Positions 11,490 to 24,015 of a stretch of DNA of 64,000 nt are shown piece after piece. The notes under the pieces are model-generated. The model worked only from the letters and a program-made list of their open reading frames with translations. It made no database searches and was not told the DNA's origin. Position 1 is the stretch's first letter. Each line of letters opens with the position of its first letter. Origin of the DNA: Sabellastarte sp. h YS-2021 (lineage: Eukaryota > Annelida > Polychaeta > Sabellida > Sabellidae); contig OZ024936.1 of NCBI GenBank assembly GCA_964017235.1, positions 38,974,040 to 39,038,039 on the forward strand, given 5' to 3'. Made by a program: the position numbers and the translations under genes.

Positions 11490-11909
11490 TAGAGCTGAAA
11501 CGATTAGCAGAATTTGGTAGCCGTGTAGTCGCTTGCATTAACCGTCGACTAACCGATTGTTTCTGATGTTTAGCATGTATGAGAAATACCGAAAACGTGT
11601 GTTCCAGATGTAAACAAACAAAATGGCAGATCGCGAGATGCTGAAAAGCAAAGAATATTCATCAGATTATTCGGTAAATTGGCCAATAATGTAATATTTT
11701 GATATTTTAAAAATAAAATGCATATAAAATGGTTTAATTTGATACGTTTTAAGATCTTAACTTGAGATACTCATAGTTCCAATGATCGCGTAAAAAGCGC
11801 TATGTGGGGATACACACAAGAAAACAATTAACCAATTTTATAATATTGGCGTCGACTAGTGCTTTGATAACCTACTAATCGATTAGTACGAATAATCGTT
11901 TCAGCTCTA
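11490..11909. mobile_element. hAT MITE, 8-bp TSD with one mismatch
   Basis: Termini TAGAGCTGAAACGATTA and TAATCGTTTCAGCTCTA form an inverted pair. Flanks AAAAACAC (11482-11489) and ATAAACAC (11910-11917) match at 7 of 8. Non-coding; inserted in F1. Confidence 0.8.
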
Positions 11910-12719
11910 ATAAACACCCACCCAAGTGACCCTTTTACGACATTTTCAACATATTTCGCCCTGTAACCTGGAAATGGTAAGTCTGACAGGTCTCTAACTG
12001 TAGTAGATATAACTTCTACATGAAATCATTGTGTGTCAAAAATTTTAAGTCTGTCACTTTAATTTTAAGGTCACCTTAAGGTCTCGTAAATGCACACGGA
12101 CCCCCAATTTACTGACTTTTTACCACTTTTAAGCCCTATAACTGTCATAATATGCGTCTGATACAGCTGAAATCTCATCTGGGAATATATTAATATATTT
12201 TTTATCTCCCGCCGGCCGGGCGGGGATTATAAAACGCATTCCGTGCGTGAGTGCGTGTGTTCGTGTGTTATTGAGTGTGTGTCACGCTTTTATAAAGGGC
12301 TGTACATCACACTGGTTGTTTCTCCTTGGCCTTTTCAATGTTTTTATGTCAGCTGACTTGTCAGTCAGCTGACATTATGTCGTCACTCTGCGGCATGGGC
12401 GTCCGCGTGCGCGTACGCGTGAACAACTTCTCCAAAACTACAAGGCCTAGAGACATGCTGTTTTTTTTAAAAGATACCTTATCTATCGAGGATGAAAAAT
12501 TGTTCAAGGCATGCAAATCTGTCTGTTCGTCTGTTTGCTAGAGACATTACAAGGGGGGTACCCCCACCAAAAGTGTGAAAATTTCAACACTTAATCACAA
12601 TTTTCTCAGTGACTATTGCAGGGATTTCTCTCATATCTTGCATATATGTACTAGGCCACAGGTAGATTCTCTTGTGTGAGTATGAGACCTGGATCTGTCT
12701 TACTTTTTTTTTAATAAAT

Positions 12720-14790
12720 TTTTTTAATAATTTTTAATGCATTAAAATTCATGAAATCATGCACAAAATCATTTATAACTTGAAAAGTGTTGCATTTAGA
12801 GCATTTTGTTAAAATATGTTATTCAGCTACTTTTTGCATAGCTACAATATGGTGAGTAAGTTGGGTGCCTGTCTCAATAGCTAAGTGAGTAATAGCTACT
12901 TTTGGGCTTTTCAGTAACTTCCATCATGAGTAAAATCACTTTAACTTAAAAACTATTGCATTTAGAGAATTTCGTATAAATATGTTATTCAGCTACTTTT
13001 GGGTCAGCTATAACATAGTAAAATTTCACACCTGTAGCTCATGGCATAGCTGAGTAATAGCTACTTTTAGGTTATCACTGTTGAGTAAATCGCTTATAAC
13101 CTGAAAACTATTGCATTTAGAGAATTTCGTATAAATATGTTATTCAGCTACTTTTGGGTCAGCTATAACATAGTAAAATTTCACACCTGTAGCTCATGGC
13201 ATAGCTGAGTAATAGCTACTTTTAGGTTATCACTGTTGAGTAAATCGCTTATAACCTGAAAACTATTGCATTTAGAGAATTTCGTATAAATATGTTATTC
13301 AGCTACTTTTGGGTCAGCTATAACATAGTAAAATTTCACACCTGTAGCTCATGGCATAGCTGAGTAATAGCTACTTTTAGGTCATCACTATTGAGTAAAT
13401 CGGTTGTAACTTGAAAACTATTGCATTTACAGTATTTTGCTTAAATATGTTGTTCACCTACTTTTGGGTCAGCTATAACATAGTAAAATTTCAGACCTGT
13501 AGCTCATTGCATAGCTGAGTAATAACTACTTTGAGGTTCTCACTATTGAGTAAATCAGTTGTAATTGCAAAACTATTGCATTTAGAGAATTTAGTATAAA
13601 TATGTTATTCAGCTACTTTTGGGTCAGCTATAACATAGTAAAATTTCAGACCTGTAGCTCATGGCATAGCTGAGTAATAGCTACTTTTAGGTTATCACTG
13701 TTGAGTAAATCGCTTATAACTTGGAAATTATTGCATTTAGAGTATTTTGTTTCAATATGTTATTCACCTATTTTGGGGTCAGCTATAACATAGTGAAGTT
13801 CCAGACCTGTGACTCATTGCATAGCTGAGTAATAGCTACTTTGAAGTTCTCAATGTTGAGCAAATCACTTATAATTTGAAAACTATTGCATTTAGAGAAT
13901 TTAGTATAAATATGTTATTCAGCTACTTTTGGGTCAGCTATAACATAGTAAAATTTCACACCTGTAGCTCATGGCATAGCTGAGTAATAGCTACTTTTAG
14001 GTTATCACTGTTGAGTAAATCACTTATAACTTGGAAACTATTGCATTTAGAGTATTTTGTTGCAATATGTTATTCACCTATTTTGGGGTCAGCTATAACA
14101 TAGTGAAGTTCCAGACCTGTGGCTCATTGCATAGCTGAGTAATAGCTACTTTGAAGTTCTCACTGTTGAGTAAATCAGTTGTAATTGGAAAACTATTGCC
14201 TTTACAGAAATTTGTGCAAATATGTTATTCAGCTACTTTTGGGTCAGCTATAACATAGTGAAATTACAGACCTGTAGCTCATGGCACAACTGAGCAATAG
14301 CTATTCTCAGGTACTGACTGTTGAGTAAATTGGCTATAACTTGAAAAATATTGCATTTGGAGTATTTTGTTAAAATATATTGTTCACCTACTTTTGGGTT
14401 AGCTATAACATAGTGAAATTACAGACCTATAGCTCATGGCATAGCGGAGCAATAGCTATTTTCAGGTTCTCACTATTGAGTAAATCAGTTGTAACTTGAA
14501 AACTATTGCATTTACAGTATTTTGCTTAAATATGTTGTTCACCTACTTTTAGGTCAGCTATAACAGAGCAAAAATTCAGACATGTAGCTCATTGCATAGC
14601 TGAGTAATAGTTACTTTGAGGTTCTCACTCTTGAGTAAATCAGTAGTAACTTGAAAACTATTACATTTAGAGTATTTTGTTAAATATGTTATTCACAGAC
14701 GTTTTGGTCAGCTATAACATAGTGAAATTGCAGACCTCTATGTCATGGCATAGCTGAGCAATAGCTTCTTTCAGGTTCTCACTGTTGAGT
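12720..14790. repeat. 155-bp tandem array (first block)
   Basis: Monomer phrases: gagtaaatcgcttataac, ctattgcatttagagaa, tatgttattcagctactttt, gggtcagctataacatag, tagctcatggcatagctgag. Successive starts at 13081, 13236 and 13391 give a 155-bp period. Some neighbours (13081-13390) are nearly identical and others diverged, suggesting local homogenisation. Confidence 0.92.
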
Positions 14791-14799
14791 AAATCATTG

Positions 14800-15640
14800 T
14801 ATCCAACCTGTAGGAAATCATGGGCTGGGAATCTGTTAATATGGTCCGATTTGACCTTGGAACCCTCCTTCAAGGTCAAATGAGGATAGCCAAACATAAA
14901 AGTGCTTATAACTCGCTTATTATTGGTCCTAGAGGTTTGGAATGAAAACCAACCTATAGAAAATCATGAGCTGGGAATTTTTTGGTGTGGTCGGATTTCA
15001 CCTTGGACCCCTCCTTCAAGGTCAAATGAGGATAGCCAAACTTAAAAGTGCTTATAACTCGCTTATTATTGGTCCTAGAGGTTTGGAATGGAAAACCAAC
15101 CTATAGAAAATCATGGGCTTGGAATCTTTTGGTGTGGTCAGATTTCACGTTAGACCCCTCCTTCCAGGTCAAACGAAGATAGCCAAACTTAAAGTGCTTA
15201 TAACTCGCGTATTATTGGTCTTGGAGGTTTGGGATGGTAAACCAACATATAGGAAATCATGGGCTGGGATTCTTTTGGTGTGGTCAGATTTGACCTGGGA
15301 CCCCTCCTTCAAGGTCAGTTGAGGATAGCCAAACTTACAATTGCTTAGAACTCGCTTATTATTGGTCCTACAGGTTTGGGATGGTAAACAAGCTACAGGA
15401 AATCGTGGGCTGGGAATTTTTTTGTGTGGTCGGATTTGACCTTGGACCCCTCCGTCAAGGTCAAACAAGGATAGCCAAACTTAAAAAGTGCCTATGACTC
15501 ACTTATTATTGGTCCGAGAGGTTTGGGATGGTAAACCATCCTAAATTCTTTGGCTGGGAATCTTTTGCTATGGTCAGATTTGACCTTTGGACCCCTTCTT
15601 CATGGTCGAACGAGGATATTGCATTTATAGTATTTCTTTA
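14800..15640. repeat. second satellite type, five copies
   Basis: Units of about 150-155 bp carrying 'ttattattggtcctagaggtttgg', 'gaaatcatgggctgggaatc', 'gtggtcagatttgaccttgg' and 'cccctccttcaaggtcaa'. The same type recurs at 17700-18290, 49230-49650 and 57270-57435, always next to Helentron-type sequence. Confidence 0.9.
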
Positions 15641-15699
15641 AATATTTTTAACCTACTTTTTACACTTAAACAATTACCTTGTTACTTTATTTCATAATA

Positions 15700-15902
15700 T
15701 CATTTGCAGGGCACAACTTTTTTGTCCTTTTCTTCTGTCAGCTTCGGAATATCTTTCGAACATACTGTTCAGTTACCATTTACTGTATTTCTGTACAGCC
15801 CTTTCCCTGATAATTATGCTTTCCTCTCATTATCACCATCACAAATCAAAAACATTCAGTCAGCTGACACAGTGCCCGTTCACAGGCACTCTCCTCTTGT
15901 TT
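15700..15902. repeat. internal 3'-terminus module with hairpin (copy 1)
   Basis: A non-tandem module (gggcacaactttttt...cagtcagctgacac) ends in GTGCCCGTTCACAGGCAC, TCTCCTCTTGTT. The near twin at 18372-18563 has the perfect hairpin GTGCCCG-TTGA-CGGGCAC and the same CTCTTGTT end. This has the form of a Helentron 3' end lying within D1. Confidence 0.6.
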
Positions 15903-17530
15903 AATAATTTCTAATGCATTAAAATTCATGAAATCATGCACTAAATCACTTATAACTTCAAAAGTGTTGCATTTACAGCATTTTGTGCAAATATGTTGTT
16001 CAGCTACTTTTTTCATAGCTACAATATGGTGAGTAAGTTGGGTGTCTGTCTGAATAGCTAAGTGAGTAATAGCTACTTTTGGGCTTTTCAGTAACTTCCA
16101 TTATGAGTAAAATCACTTGTAACTTAAAAACTATTGCATTTAGAGAATTTCGTATAAATATGTTATTCAGCTACTTTTGGGCCAGCTATAACAGTGAAAT
16201 TTCAGACCTGTAGCTCATGGCATAGCTGAGTAATAGCTACTTTTAGGTTATCACTGTTGAGTAAATGGCTTATAACTTGAAAACTATTGCATTTAGAGAA
16301 TTTCGTATAAATATGTTATTCAGCTACTTTTGGGTCAGCTATAACATAGTAAAATTTCAGACCTGTAGCTCATGGCATAGCTGAGTAATTGCTACTTTTA
16401 GGTTATCACTGTTGAGTAAATCACTTATAACTTGAAAAGTGTTGCATTTAGAGCATTTTGTGAAAATATGTTATTCAGCTACTTTTTTCATAGCTACAAT
16501 ATGGTGAGTAAGTTGGGTGTCTGTCTCAATAGCTAAGTGAGTAATAACTACTTTTGGGCTTTTCAGTAACTTCCATCATGAGTAAAATCACTTGTAACTT
16601 AAAAACTATTGCATTTAGAGAATTTCATATAAATATGTTATTGAGCCACTTTTGGGCCAGCTATAACATAGTAAAATTTCAGACCTGTAGCTCGTGGCAT
16701 AGCTGAGTAATAGCTACTTTTAGGTTATCACTGTTGAGTAAATCACTTATAACTTGAAAACTATTGCATTTAGAGTATTTTGTTTCAATATGTTATTCAC
16801 CTATTTTGGGGTCAGCTATAACATGGTGAAGTTTCAGACATGTGGCTCATTTCATAGCTGAGTAATAGCTACTTTGAAGTTCTCACTGTTGAGTAAATCA
16901 GTTATAATTGGAAAACTATTGCATTTACAGAAATTTGTGCAAATATGTTATTCAGCTACTTTTGGGTCAGCTATAACATAGTGAAATTATAGACCTATAG
17001 CTCATGGCACAACTGAGCAATAGCTATTCTCAGGTACTGGCTGTTGAGTAAATCAGCTATAACTTGAAAAATATTGCATTTGGAGTATTTTGTTAAAATA
17101 TATTGTTCACCTACTTTTGGGTCAGCTATAACATAGTGAAATTACAGACCTATAGCTCATGGCATAGCGGAGCAATAGCTATTTTCAGGTTCTCACTATT
17201 GAGTAAATCAGTTGTAGCTTGAAAACTATTGCATTTACAGTAGTTTGCTTAAATATGTTGTTCACCTACTTTTGGGTTAGCTATAACATAGTAAAATTTC
17301 AGACATGTAGCTCATTGCATAGCTGAGTAATAGTTCCTTTGAGGTTCTTACTGTTGAGTAAATCAGTTGTAACTTGAAAACTATTACATTTAGAGTAATT
17401 GTTAAATATGTTATTCACAGAATTTTTGGTCAGCTATAACATAGTGAAATTGCAGACCTATAGCTCATGGCATAGCTGAGCAATAGCTACTTTCAGGTTC
17501 TCACTGTTGAGTAAATCATTGTATCCACTG
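15903..17530. repeat. 155-bp tandem array (second block)
   Basis: Starts with the same 'taatgcattaaaattcatgaaatcatgcac' lead-in as 12735 and repeats the 155-bp monomer. The series array + second satellite + hairpin module (12720-15902) is therefore repeated as 15903-18563, a higher-order unit of about 2.7-3.2 kb. Confidence 0.85.
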
Positions 17531-17699
17531 GATAGCCGCAGTGTGTAGAGAGAGATTTCACCATTACTGCTCTGATGAAAAAAAATATTATAGCTAGCTT
17601 TCTTAAGTTTGCAGTATATATCAATAACCATAAAATGTTGTCTGGGAATATTTTTGGCCTCATTTTGAGAAACAAGATGGCCGTCACAGGTGTTTTTTG

Positions 17700-18290
17700 T
17701 CAGTCATGAAAAGTGCTTATATCTCCCTTATTATTGATCCTAGAGGTTTGGGATGATAAACCAACCTGTAGGAAATCATGGGGTGGGAATCTTTTGGTGT
17801 GGTCAGATTTGACCTTCAATGACCCCTCCTTCAAGGTCAAACAAGGATAGCCAAACTTAAAAGTGCTTATAACTCGCTTATTATTGGTCCCAGAGGTTTG
17901 GGATGGTAAACAGACAGGAAATCATGGGCTGTGAATCTGTTGATATGGTCCGATTTGACCTTGGAACCCTCCTTCAAGGTCAAATGAGGATGGCGAAAAT
18001 TGAAAGTGCCTACAACTCGCTTATTATTGGTGACAGAGATTTGGGATGGTAAACCATCCCATAGGAAATCATTGGCTCGGAATCTTTTGGTATGGTCAGA
18101 TTTGACCTTTGGACCCCTCCTTCAAGGTCAAATGAGGACAGCCAAGCTTAAAAGTGCTTATAACTCATTTATAATTGGTCCTAGAGGTTTGGAATGGTAA
18201 ACCATAGGACTTCATGGGCTGGGAATGTATTTGTGTGGTTAGATTTGACCTTGGACCCCTTCTTCAAGGTCGAACGAGGATATTGCATTT
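17700..18290. repeat. second satellite type, four copies
   Basis: Same unit as 14800-15640 ('ggtcc(c/t)agaggtttggga', 'caaggtcaaatgagga'). It precedes the second hairpin module. Confidence 0.85.
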
Positions 18291-18371
18291 GTAGTATTTC
18301 TTTAAATATGTTTTAACCTATTTTTTACACTTAAACAATTACCTTGTTATTTTCCTTCATAATACCATTTA

Positions 18372-18563
18372 CAGGGCACAACTTTTTTATCCTTTTCTTC
18401 TGTCAGCTTCGGAATTTCTTTCGAACTTGCTGTTCAGTTACCATTTACTGTATTTCTGTACAGCCCTTTTCCTGATAATTATTCTGTCCTCTAATCACCT
18501 TCACAAATCAAAAACACTCAGTCAGCTGACACAGTGCCCGTTGACGGGCACTCTCCTCTTGTT
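18372..18563. repeat. internal 3'-terminus module with hairpin (copy 2)
   Basis: Twin of 15700-15902. It ends with a perfect 7-bp-stem hairpin (GTGCCCG/CGGGCAC) and TCTCCTCTTGTT. Shortly after, at about 18738, a copy of the D1 5' internal sequence appears (gtgtgtcacgcttttatat, cf. 12277), as if a second D-type unit starts there. Confidence 0.6.
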
Positions 18564-19900
18564 AATGATAACCATAATGCCTTATATCTTCAAAAGTATT
18601 GCAGCTACACAATTTCTCTCAAATAAGTTATTCATCTACTTTTTAAGTCATTCATCTACTTTTGGGAGAGCTTTCACATGGTGAAGTTTCAGACTCGTAG
18701 CTAATTACTCACCTACTGAAAATGAGTAAATGCTATGGAGTGTGTGTCACGCTTTTATATAGGGCTGTACATCACACTGGTTGTTTCTCCTTGGCCTTTT
18801 CAATGTTTTTGATGACCTTATTGCTTATGTCCTTTCATTTGATGCTGTTATTTCACACCTAGGACCATAGCTAAGTGAGTAATAGCAATGGTGGCTACTT
18901 TGAGTAAAGTGCTCATAACTCCAAAACAACTGCATTTAGAGTGTTTCTGTAAAATATGTTGTTCAGCTACTTTCTCCATGCCTATAAGATGGTACCATTT
19001 TTAGGGTTCTATCTTCATAGCTAAGTGAGTAATAGCTATTTTCTGTTAACAATGAGCAAAATGAGTAAACTGATTTTGTCTTTGTAACTGTTACTTACGA
19101 TATTGGCCTGAAATATGTTGTTCAACAACTCCTTCATGTACTATGTCATGGTGAGGTGTCCAAGGTGTAGCACCATAGCTGAGTAATAGCTATACTAAGT
19201 TTAACATTTGACCATTGAGCAAGTCACTTATAACTCAAAATTCAAAAACTATTGAATATAGAGGATTTTTGTCGAATATGTTGCTCACCTATCTTTTGGA
19301 TATACTGTATTGTGAATTTTCACAGCTGTAACTCCATAGCTAACTGAGTAATAGCTACTTTGATGATAACCATAATGAGTAAATGGCTTATATCTTCAAA
19401 AGTATTGCAGCTACACAATTTTGTTCCAATATGTTGTTCAGCTACTATCTCCACAGCTACAACATGGTCAGTAGTTTGGAAGTGTATCTCCATAGCTAAG
19501 TGAGTAATAGCTACTTTGTCAATTTTTAATGATAACCATAATGAGTAAATGCCTTATATCTTCAAAAGTATTGCAGCTACACAATTTCTCTCAAATAAGT
19601 TGTTCATCTACTTTTTGGTAAACTGTAACATATTTAAGTTTCACAACTGTTGCTCAATGTACAAGTGAGTAATGGCTACTGTATTGCTACTTTTGGTGAA
19701 AATGTGAAAAATGACAAATATCTCGCAAACCGTAATAGCTACTTTGTCAATTTTTAATGATAACCATAATGAGTAAATGCCTTATATCTTCAAAAGTATT
19801 GCAGCTACACAATTTCTCTCAAATAAGTTGGTCATCTACTTTTTAAGTCATTCATCTACTTTTGGGAGAGCTTTCACATGGTGAAGTTTCAGACTCGTAG
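18564..19900. repeat. diverged tandem repeats linking the 155-bp and 133-bp arrays
   Basis: Irregular units with 'gagtaaatgccttatatcttcaaaag', 'attgcagctacacaattt' and 'agctaagtgagtaatagctact'. They look intermediate between the two flanking monomer types. Confidence 0.75.
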
Positions 19901-19904
19901 CTAA

Positions 19905-22590
19905 TTACTCACCTACTGAAAATGAGTAAATGCAAATTATCTCTAAAAGTATTGCAGATAGTCAATTTTTCTCAAATAACTCCTTCATCTACTTTTGGGA
20001 GAGCTTTCACTTGGTGAAGTTTCAGACCCATAGATAATTGCTCACCTCTCTTAAAAGTATTGTACTTAGCCAAGTTTTCTCAAATAACTCATTCACCTAC
20101 TTTTGGGAGAGCTTTCACATGGTGAAGTTTCAGACCCATAGCTAATTACTCACCTACTGAAAATGAGTAAATGCGAATTATTGCTAAAAGTATTGCAGAT
20201 AGCCAATTTTTCTCAAATAACTCGTTCACCTACTTTTGGATGAGCTTTCACATGGTGAAGTTTCAGACTCGTAGCTAATTACTCACCTACTGAAAATGAG
20301 TAAATGCAAATTATCTCTAAAAGTATTGCAGATAGCCAATTTTTCTCAAATAACTCATTCACCTACTTTTGGGAGAGCTTTCACTTGGTGAAGTTTCAGA
20401 CCCATAGCTAATTACTAGTGCTGTCACTCACTAGTGCAAATGAACATCGAATATCGTCCACGTTGGCCGACCGAGTATCGACATATGTCGACTTTATAAA
20501 CTCACCTCAAAACAAAACTATTTAATTAAAATGTAAAATAATATATTGTTTCTCACCCGAATACATCATTTTAGGGTCATATTTGTCCTTTTATTTCGGT
20601 TGCTTATGCATTGTCAAACGAAGGAACACTTTGAAAACCGTCAGTATATTAAAATAATTATCTAATTCCGACTTTATAAAGTGCTACATAATAACATTAT
20701 AATATCATGTACGCCTAAAATAAATACAACTACAGTGTTTTTAAAGATTATTTGAAAGCTTTACATCAATTAAATTGACTTAATAAGCGTGAAAAAAAAA
20801 ATAAAGATGCAATTCCGAAACTACATTCGAGCAATGGTTTAATGCTTTCCTGATAGGTCATGTGACTAGATTTGTACGTACTATGTTGTCAAAAGACCGA
20901 AAATATAGTTTAAAATGCTGAATAACCCTTCACTTTTAAAAGATATTCTATCTTTATTATATAAATATGCTAATATCTTTGCAATCGGATTTGAAAAAAC
21001 GCATCCGATTATCGCTCATAATAGACCTAGCAAACAATAGTATCGGAAGTAGCGAGTGTCGCGACAGCACTACTAATTACTCACCTACTCAAAATGAGTA
21101 AATGCGAATTGTCTCTAAAAGTATTGCAGATAGCCAATTTTTCTCAAATAACTCATTCACCTACTTTTGGGAGAGCTTTCACTTGGTGAAGTTTCAGACC
21201 CATAGCTAATTACTCACCTACTCAAAATGAGTAAATGCGAATTATCGCTAAAACTATTGCGGATAGCCAATTTTTCTCAAATAACTCATTCACCTACTTT
21301 TGGGCGAGCTTTCACTTGATGAAGTTTCAGACCCATAGCTAATTACTCACCTACTCAAAATGAGTAAATGCGAATTATCTGTAAAAGTATTGCAGATAGC
21401 CAATTTTTCTCAAATAACTCCATCTACTTTTGGGAGAGCTTTCACATGGTGAAGTTTCAGACCCATAGATAATTACTCACCTACTGAAAATGAGTAAATG
21501 CGAATTATCGCTAAAAGTATTGCAGATAGACAATTTTTCTCAAATAACTCGTTCACCTACTTTTGGAAGAGCTTTCACATGGTGAAGTTTCAGACCCATA
21601 GCTAATTACTCACCTACTGAAAATGAGTAAATGCGAATTATCTCTAAAAGTATTGCAGATGGCCAATTTTTCTCAAATAACTCATTCATCTACTTTTGGG
21701 AGAACTTTCACTTGGTGAAGTTTCAGACCCATAGCTAATTACTCACCTACTCAAAATGAGTAAATGCGAATTATCGCTAAAAGTATTGCAGATAGCCAAT
21801 TTTTCTCAAATAACTCATTCACCTACTTTTGGGAGAACTTTCACTTGGTGAAGTTTCACACCCATAGCTAATTGCTCACCTACTCAAAATGAGTAAATGC
21901 GAATTATCGCTAAAAGTATTGCAGATAGCCAATTTTTCTCAAATAACTCATTCACCTACCTTTGGGAGAGCTTTCACTTGGTGAAGTTTCAGACCCGTAG
22001 CTAATTACTCACCTACTCAAAATGAGTAAATGCGAATTATCTCTAAAAGTATTGCAGATAGCCAATTTTTCTCAAATAACTCATTCGTCTACTTTTGGGA
22101 GAGCTTTCACATGGTGAAGTTTCAGACCCGTAGATAATTGCTCACCTACTCAAAATGAGTAAATGTGAATTATCTCTTAAAAGTATTGTACTTAGCCAAG
22201 TTTTCTCAAATAACTCATTCACCTACTTTTGGGAGAGCTTTCACATGGTGAAGTTTCAGACCCATAGCTAATTACTCACCTACTGAAAATGAGTAAATGC
22301 GAATTATCGCTAAAAGTATTGCAGATAGCCAATTTTTCTCAAATAACTCATTCACCTACTTTTGGAAGAGCTTTCACTTGGTGAAGTTTCAGACCCATAG
22401 CTAATTACTCACCTACTCAAAATGAGTAAATGCGAATTATCGCTAAAAGTATTGCAGATAGCCAATTTTTCTCAAATAACTCATTCACCTACTTTTGGGA
22501 GAGCTTTCACTTGAAGTTTCACACCCATAGCTAATTACTCACCTACTCAAAATGAGTAAATGCGAATTATCTCTGAAAAGTATTGCAGAT
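19905..22590. repeat. 133-bp tandem array
   Basis: Monomer phrases: attactcacctactcaaaatg, agtaaatgcgaattatc, aagtattgcagatagccaat, ttctcaaataactcattc, tacttttgggagagctttca, ggtgaagtttcagacccata. Starts at 21076, 21209 and 21342 give a 133-bp period. It is interrupted by the hAT MITE 20416-21072. Short stray blocks of this type occur at 53070-53360 and 54300-54535. Confidence 0.93.
20416..21072. mobile_element. hAT MITE, perfect 8-bp TSD CTAATTAC
   Basis: Termini TAGTGCTGTC and GACAGCACTA. Flanks 20408-20415 and 21073-21080 are both CTAATTAC, a piece of the 133-bp satellite monomer, so the pre-insertion monomer can be reconstructed exactly. 657 bp, non-coding. Confidence 0.88.
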
Positions 22591-22955
22591 ATGATTTAAA
22601 TAATTTATAACAGCAAAACTATTCAATTTAAAGGAGTTTTGTCAAATATGTTGTTCACCTACTTTTTGATGTAGTGCGGCGGGAGATCATACCACGGTAG
22701 TGGTCTTGTTTTTCCATGTGTCAAAAACCAAGGCTTTAAGTAGACATTTAAACATGTATGTGAGACCCATGAATGATCCACTCTGAGGACTTTTTAAAAA
22801 AATTACCCCCCCCCCAAAAAAAAAAAAAAAAAAAAAAAAGAAAAGAAAAATAGTTTATAATAATTGTGAATCACATAAAATGGGTGCTGCAAAAAATACC
22901 CAGTGAATGCTTGTGGTGTGAGAGATGGCCCGTCTGGGGATATGTTGGTGCTGAG

Positions 22956-23456
22956 TAGTGCTCTCGTGACCACTCGCCAACTCGAGTTTCATATCATTTT
23001 TGTTCAACTCGTGAACGTGAGTTTATCTTATTGCAAACTCGAGTTCCTTTAAAATACTGCAAAAGTATATAAATAAACCACTTGCCAGGGTACAAAAATA
23101 AAATAAAAGCACAATTTGACTTGTTTACTTAATATTTTCCTTCATATTTATCTATTACGACGTAAAGCCAATGATATCTCTCCATATACCTTACCTGGAA
23201 AAAGAACCAATCAAAACGTCCGTTTTATTTTTCATCATGGCGAGAATGTTGATCCTTATTTTGCAGGTAAAATATGACAAATTTTGTTGGAATATGGTTA
23301 AAAATAGATTTCATTATGAAAGGAATCGTGTTAGTGCACATATATTTAAGGTTTGGATGTTTTCAAATATTGTTATTGACTCGAGTTCAACTCGAGTTGA
23401 CTCGTCGGTGATTGATGAAACTCGAGTCCGTACTTTGACGACTCGCGGAAGCACTA
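22956..23456. mobile_element. hAT MITE, perfect 8-bp TSD GTGCTGAG
   Basis: Termini TAGTGCTCTCGTGACCACTC and GACTCGCGGAAGCACTA. Flanks 22948-22955 and 23457-23464 are both GTGCTGAG. Internal ACTCGAGTT repeats occur near both ends. It lies inside the 3' end of F1. The frame at 23171-23506 spans the element border and is not a gene. Confidence 0.88.
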
Positions 23457-23593
23457 GTGCTGAGTTGGCGCAATCTAGTTTTCTACCATTTTACAAACAG
23501 GTCTAGCAATATTTTACTCTTACCACACCTACTGTTTAAGTTTTCTAGCAATATTTTACAAATAGAACATCAAATGCTAAAACTAGTGCACAT

Positions 23594-24015
23594 TAGTGAG
23601 TGGAATCGCCTCAATTTTGATGGTCGATTATTCGTCCATTTTTCCGACCGATGATCGACCCATAATCGACTTTTTTACTCCACTGTTGGCCAATATAATC
23701 CTGAAACACATTCCGGGATGAAGTATATGTCAATCCGGTAAGAATAACGATGTTTCCGACATTTAGTACCCACCAAAAGCACTCACTTCCGGTAAATATG
23801 GCGGTAGTTATAAACAAACACAAAATTCGTGACAAATCTCTTGATTTATTAAAAGAAAGTTTAGGAAACTGTCTAAAATATAAAAAATACGTGGATATTG
23901 AGACACATAAAGAAGGGTAAGATTTAATCGATTTCCAGAAGTTATCAGTGACCGAACGTGATTGTACCACGACACCGACAATTAATCGAACGTTCGTCTA
24001 ATCGTCCACCCACTA
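23594..24015. mobile_element. hAT MITE, perfect 8-bp TSD GTGCACAT
   Basis: Termini TAGTGAGTGGAATCG and CGTCCACCCACTA. Flanks 23586-23593 and 24016-24023 are both GTGCACAT. The subterminal regions are rich in CGATTA/CGATCG-type words. Confidence 0.87.

Larger units (their letters stand above)
12204..22708 (+). mobile_element. D1: 10.5-kb Helentron-like element made mostly of tandem arrays
   Basis: Starts with a GC-rich hairpin ATCTCCCGCCGGCCGGGCGG. Near its end GGCGGGAGAT (22677-22686) is the inverse of the start, followed by the perfect hairpin ACCAC-GGTA-GTGGT and CTTGTT. Its flanks (gggaatatattaatat + T run, then tttccatgtgtcaaaaaccaa) join into the uninterrupted sequence seen in F3 at about 48495-48540. 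This shows that D1 inserted between T residues of F1. It has no protein-coding gene. The short frames at 12326, 15113 and 18427 are by-products of repeats. Confidence 0.65.
10785..23478 (+). mobile_element. F1: Helentron-like non-autonomous element (nested, 12.7 kb total)
   Basis: The 5' hairpin is TATCCCCAGACG-AAAG-TCAGGGATA at 10785. Near the 3' end CGTCTGGGGATATG (about 22931) repeats the second arm, so start and end are partly inverted copies. The element finishes CGCAATCTAG followed by TT at 23478. The native body is roughly 1.7 kb of mollusc-type degenerate repeats containing 'gataactcaaaaactc' and 'aaggtcaccttaa' phrases. It is interrupted by two hAT MITEs (11490-11909 and 22956-23456) and by the whole D1 element. 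Related copies F2 (57437-59155) and F3 (48241-50356) help define its ends. No Rep/helicase gene is present. Confidence 0.6.

Noticed and set aside
12720-22590. CRISPR-like array or rRNA/5S repeat cluster
   Set aside because: Monomers are contiguous, 133-155 bp, without spacer structure, and lack rRNA motifs; the genome is eukaryotic.
23171-23506. 111-aa protein in intron 1
   Set aside because: It lies across a hAT MITE and its target duplication; no family resemblance.
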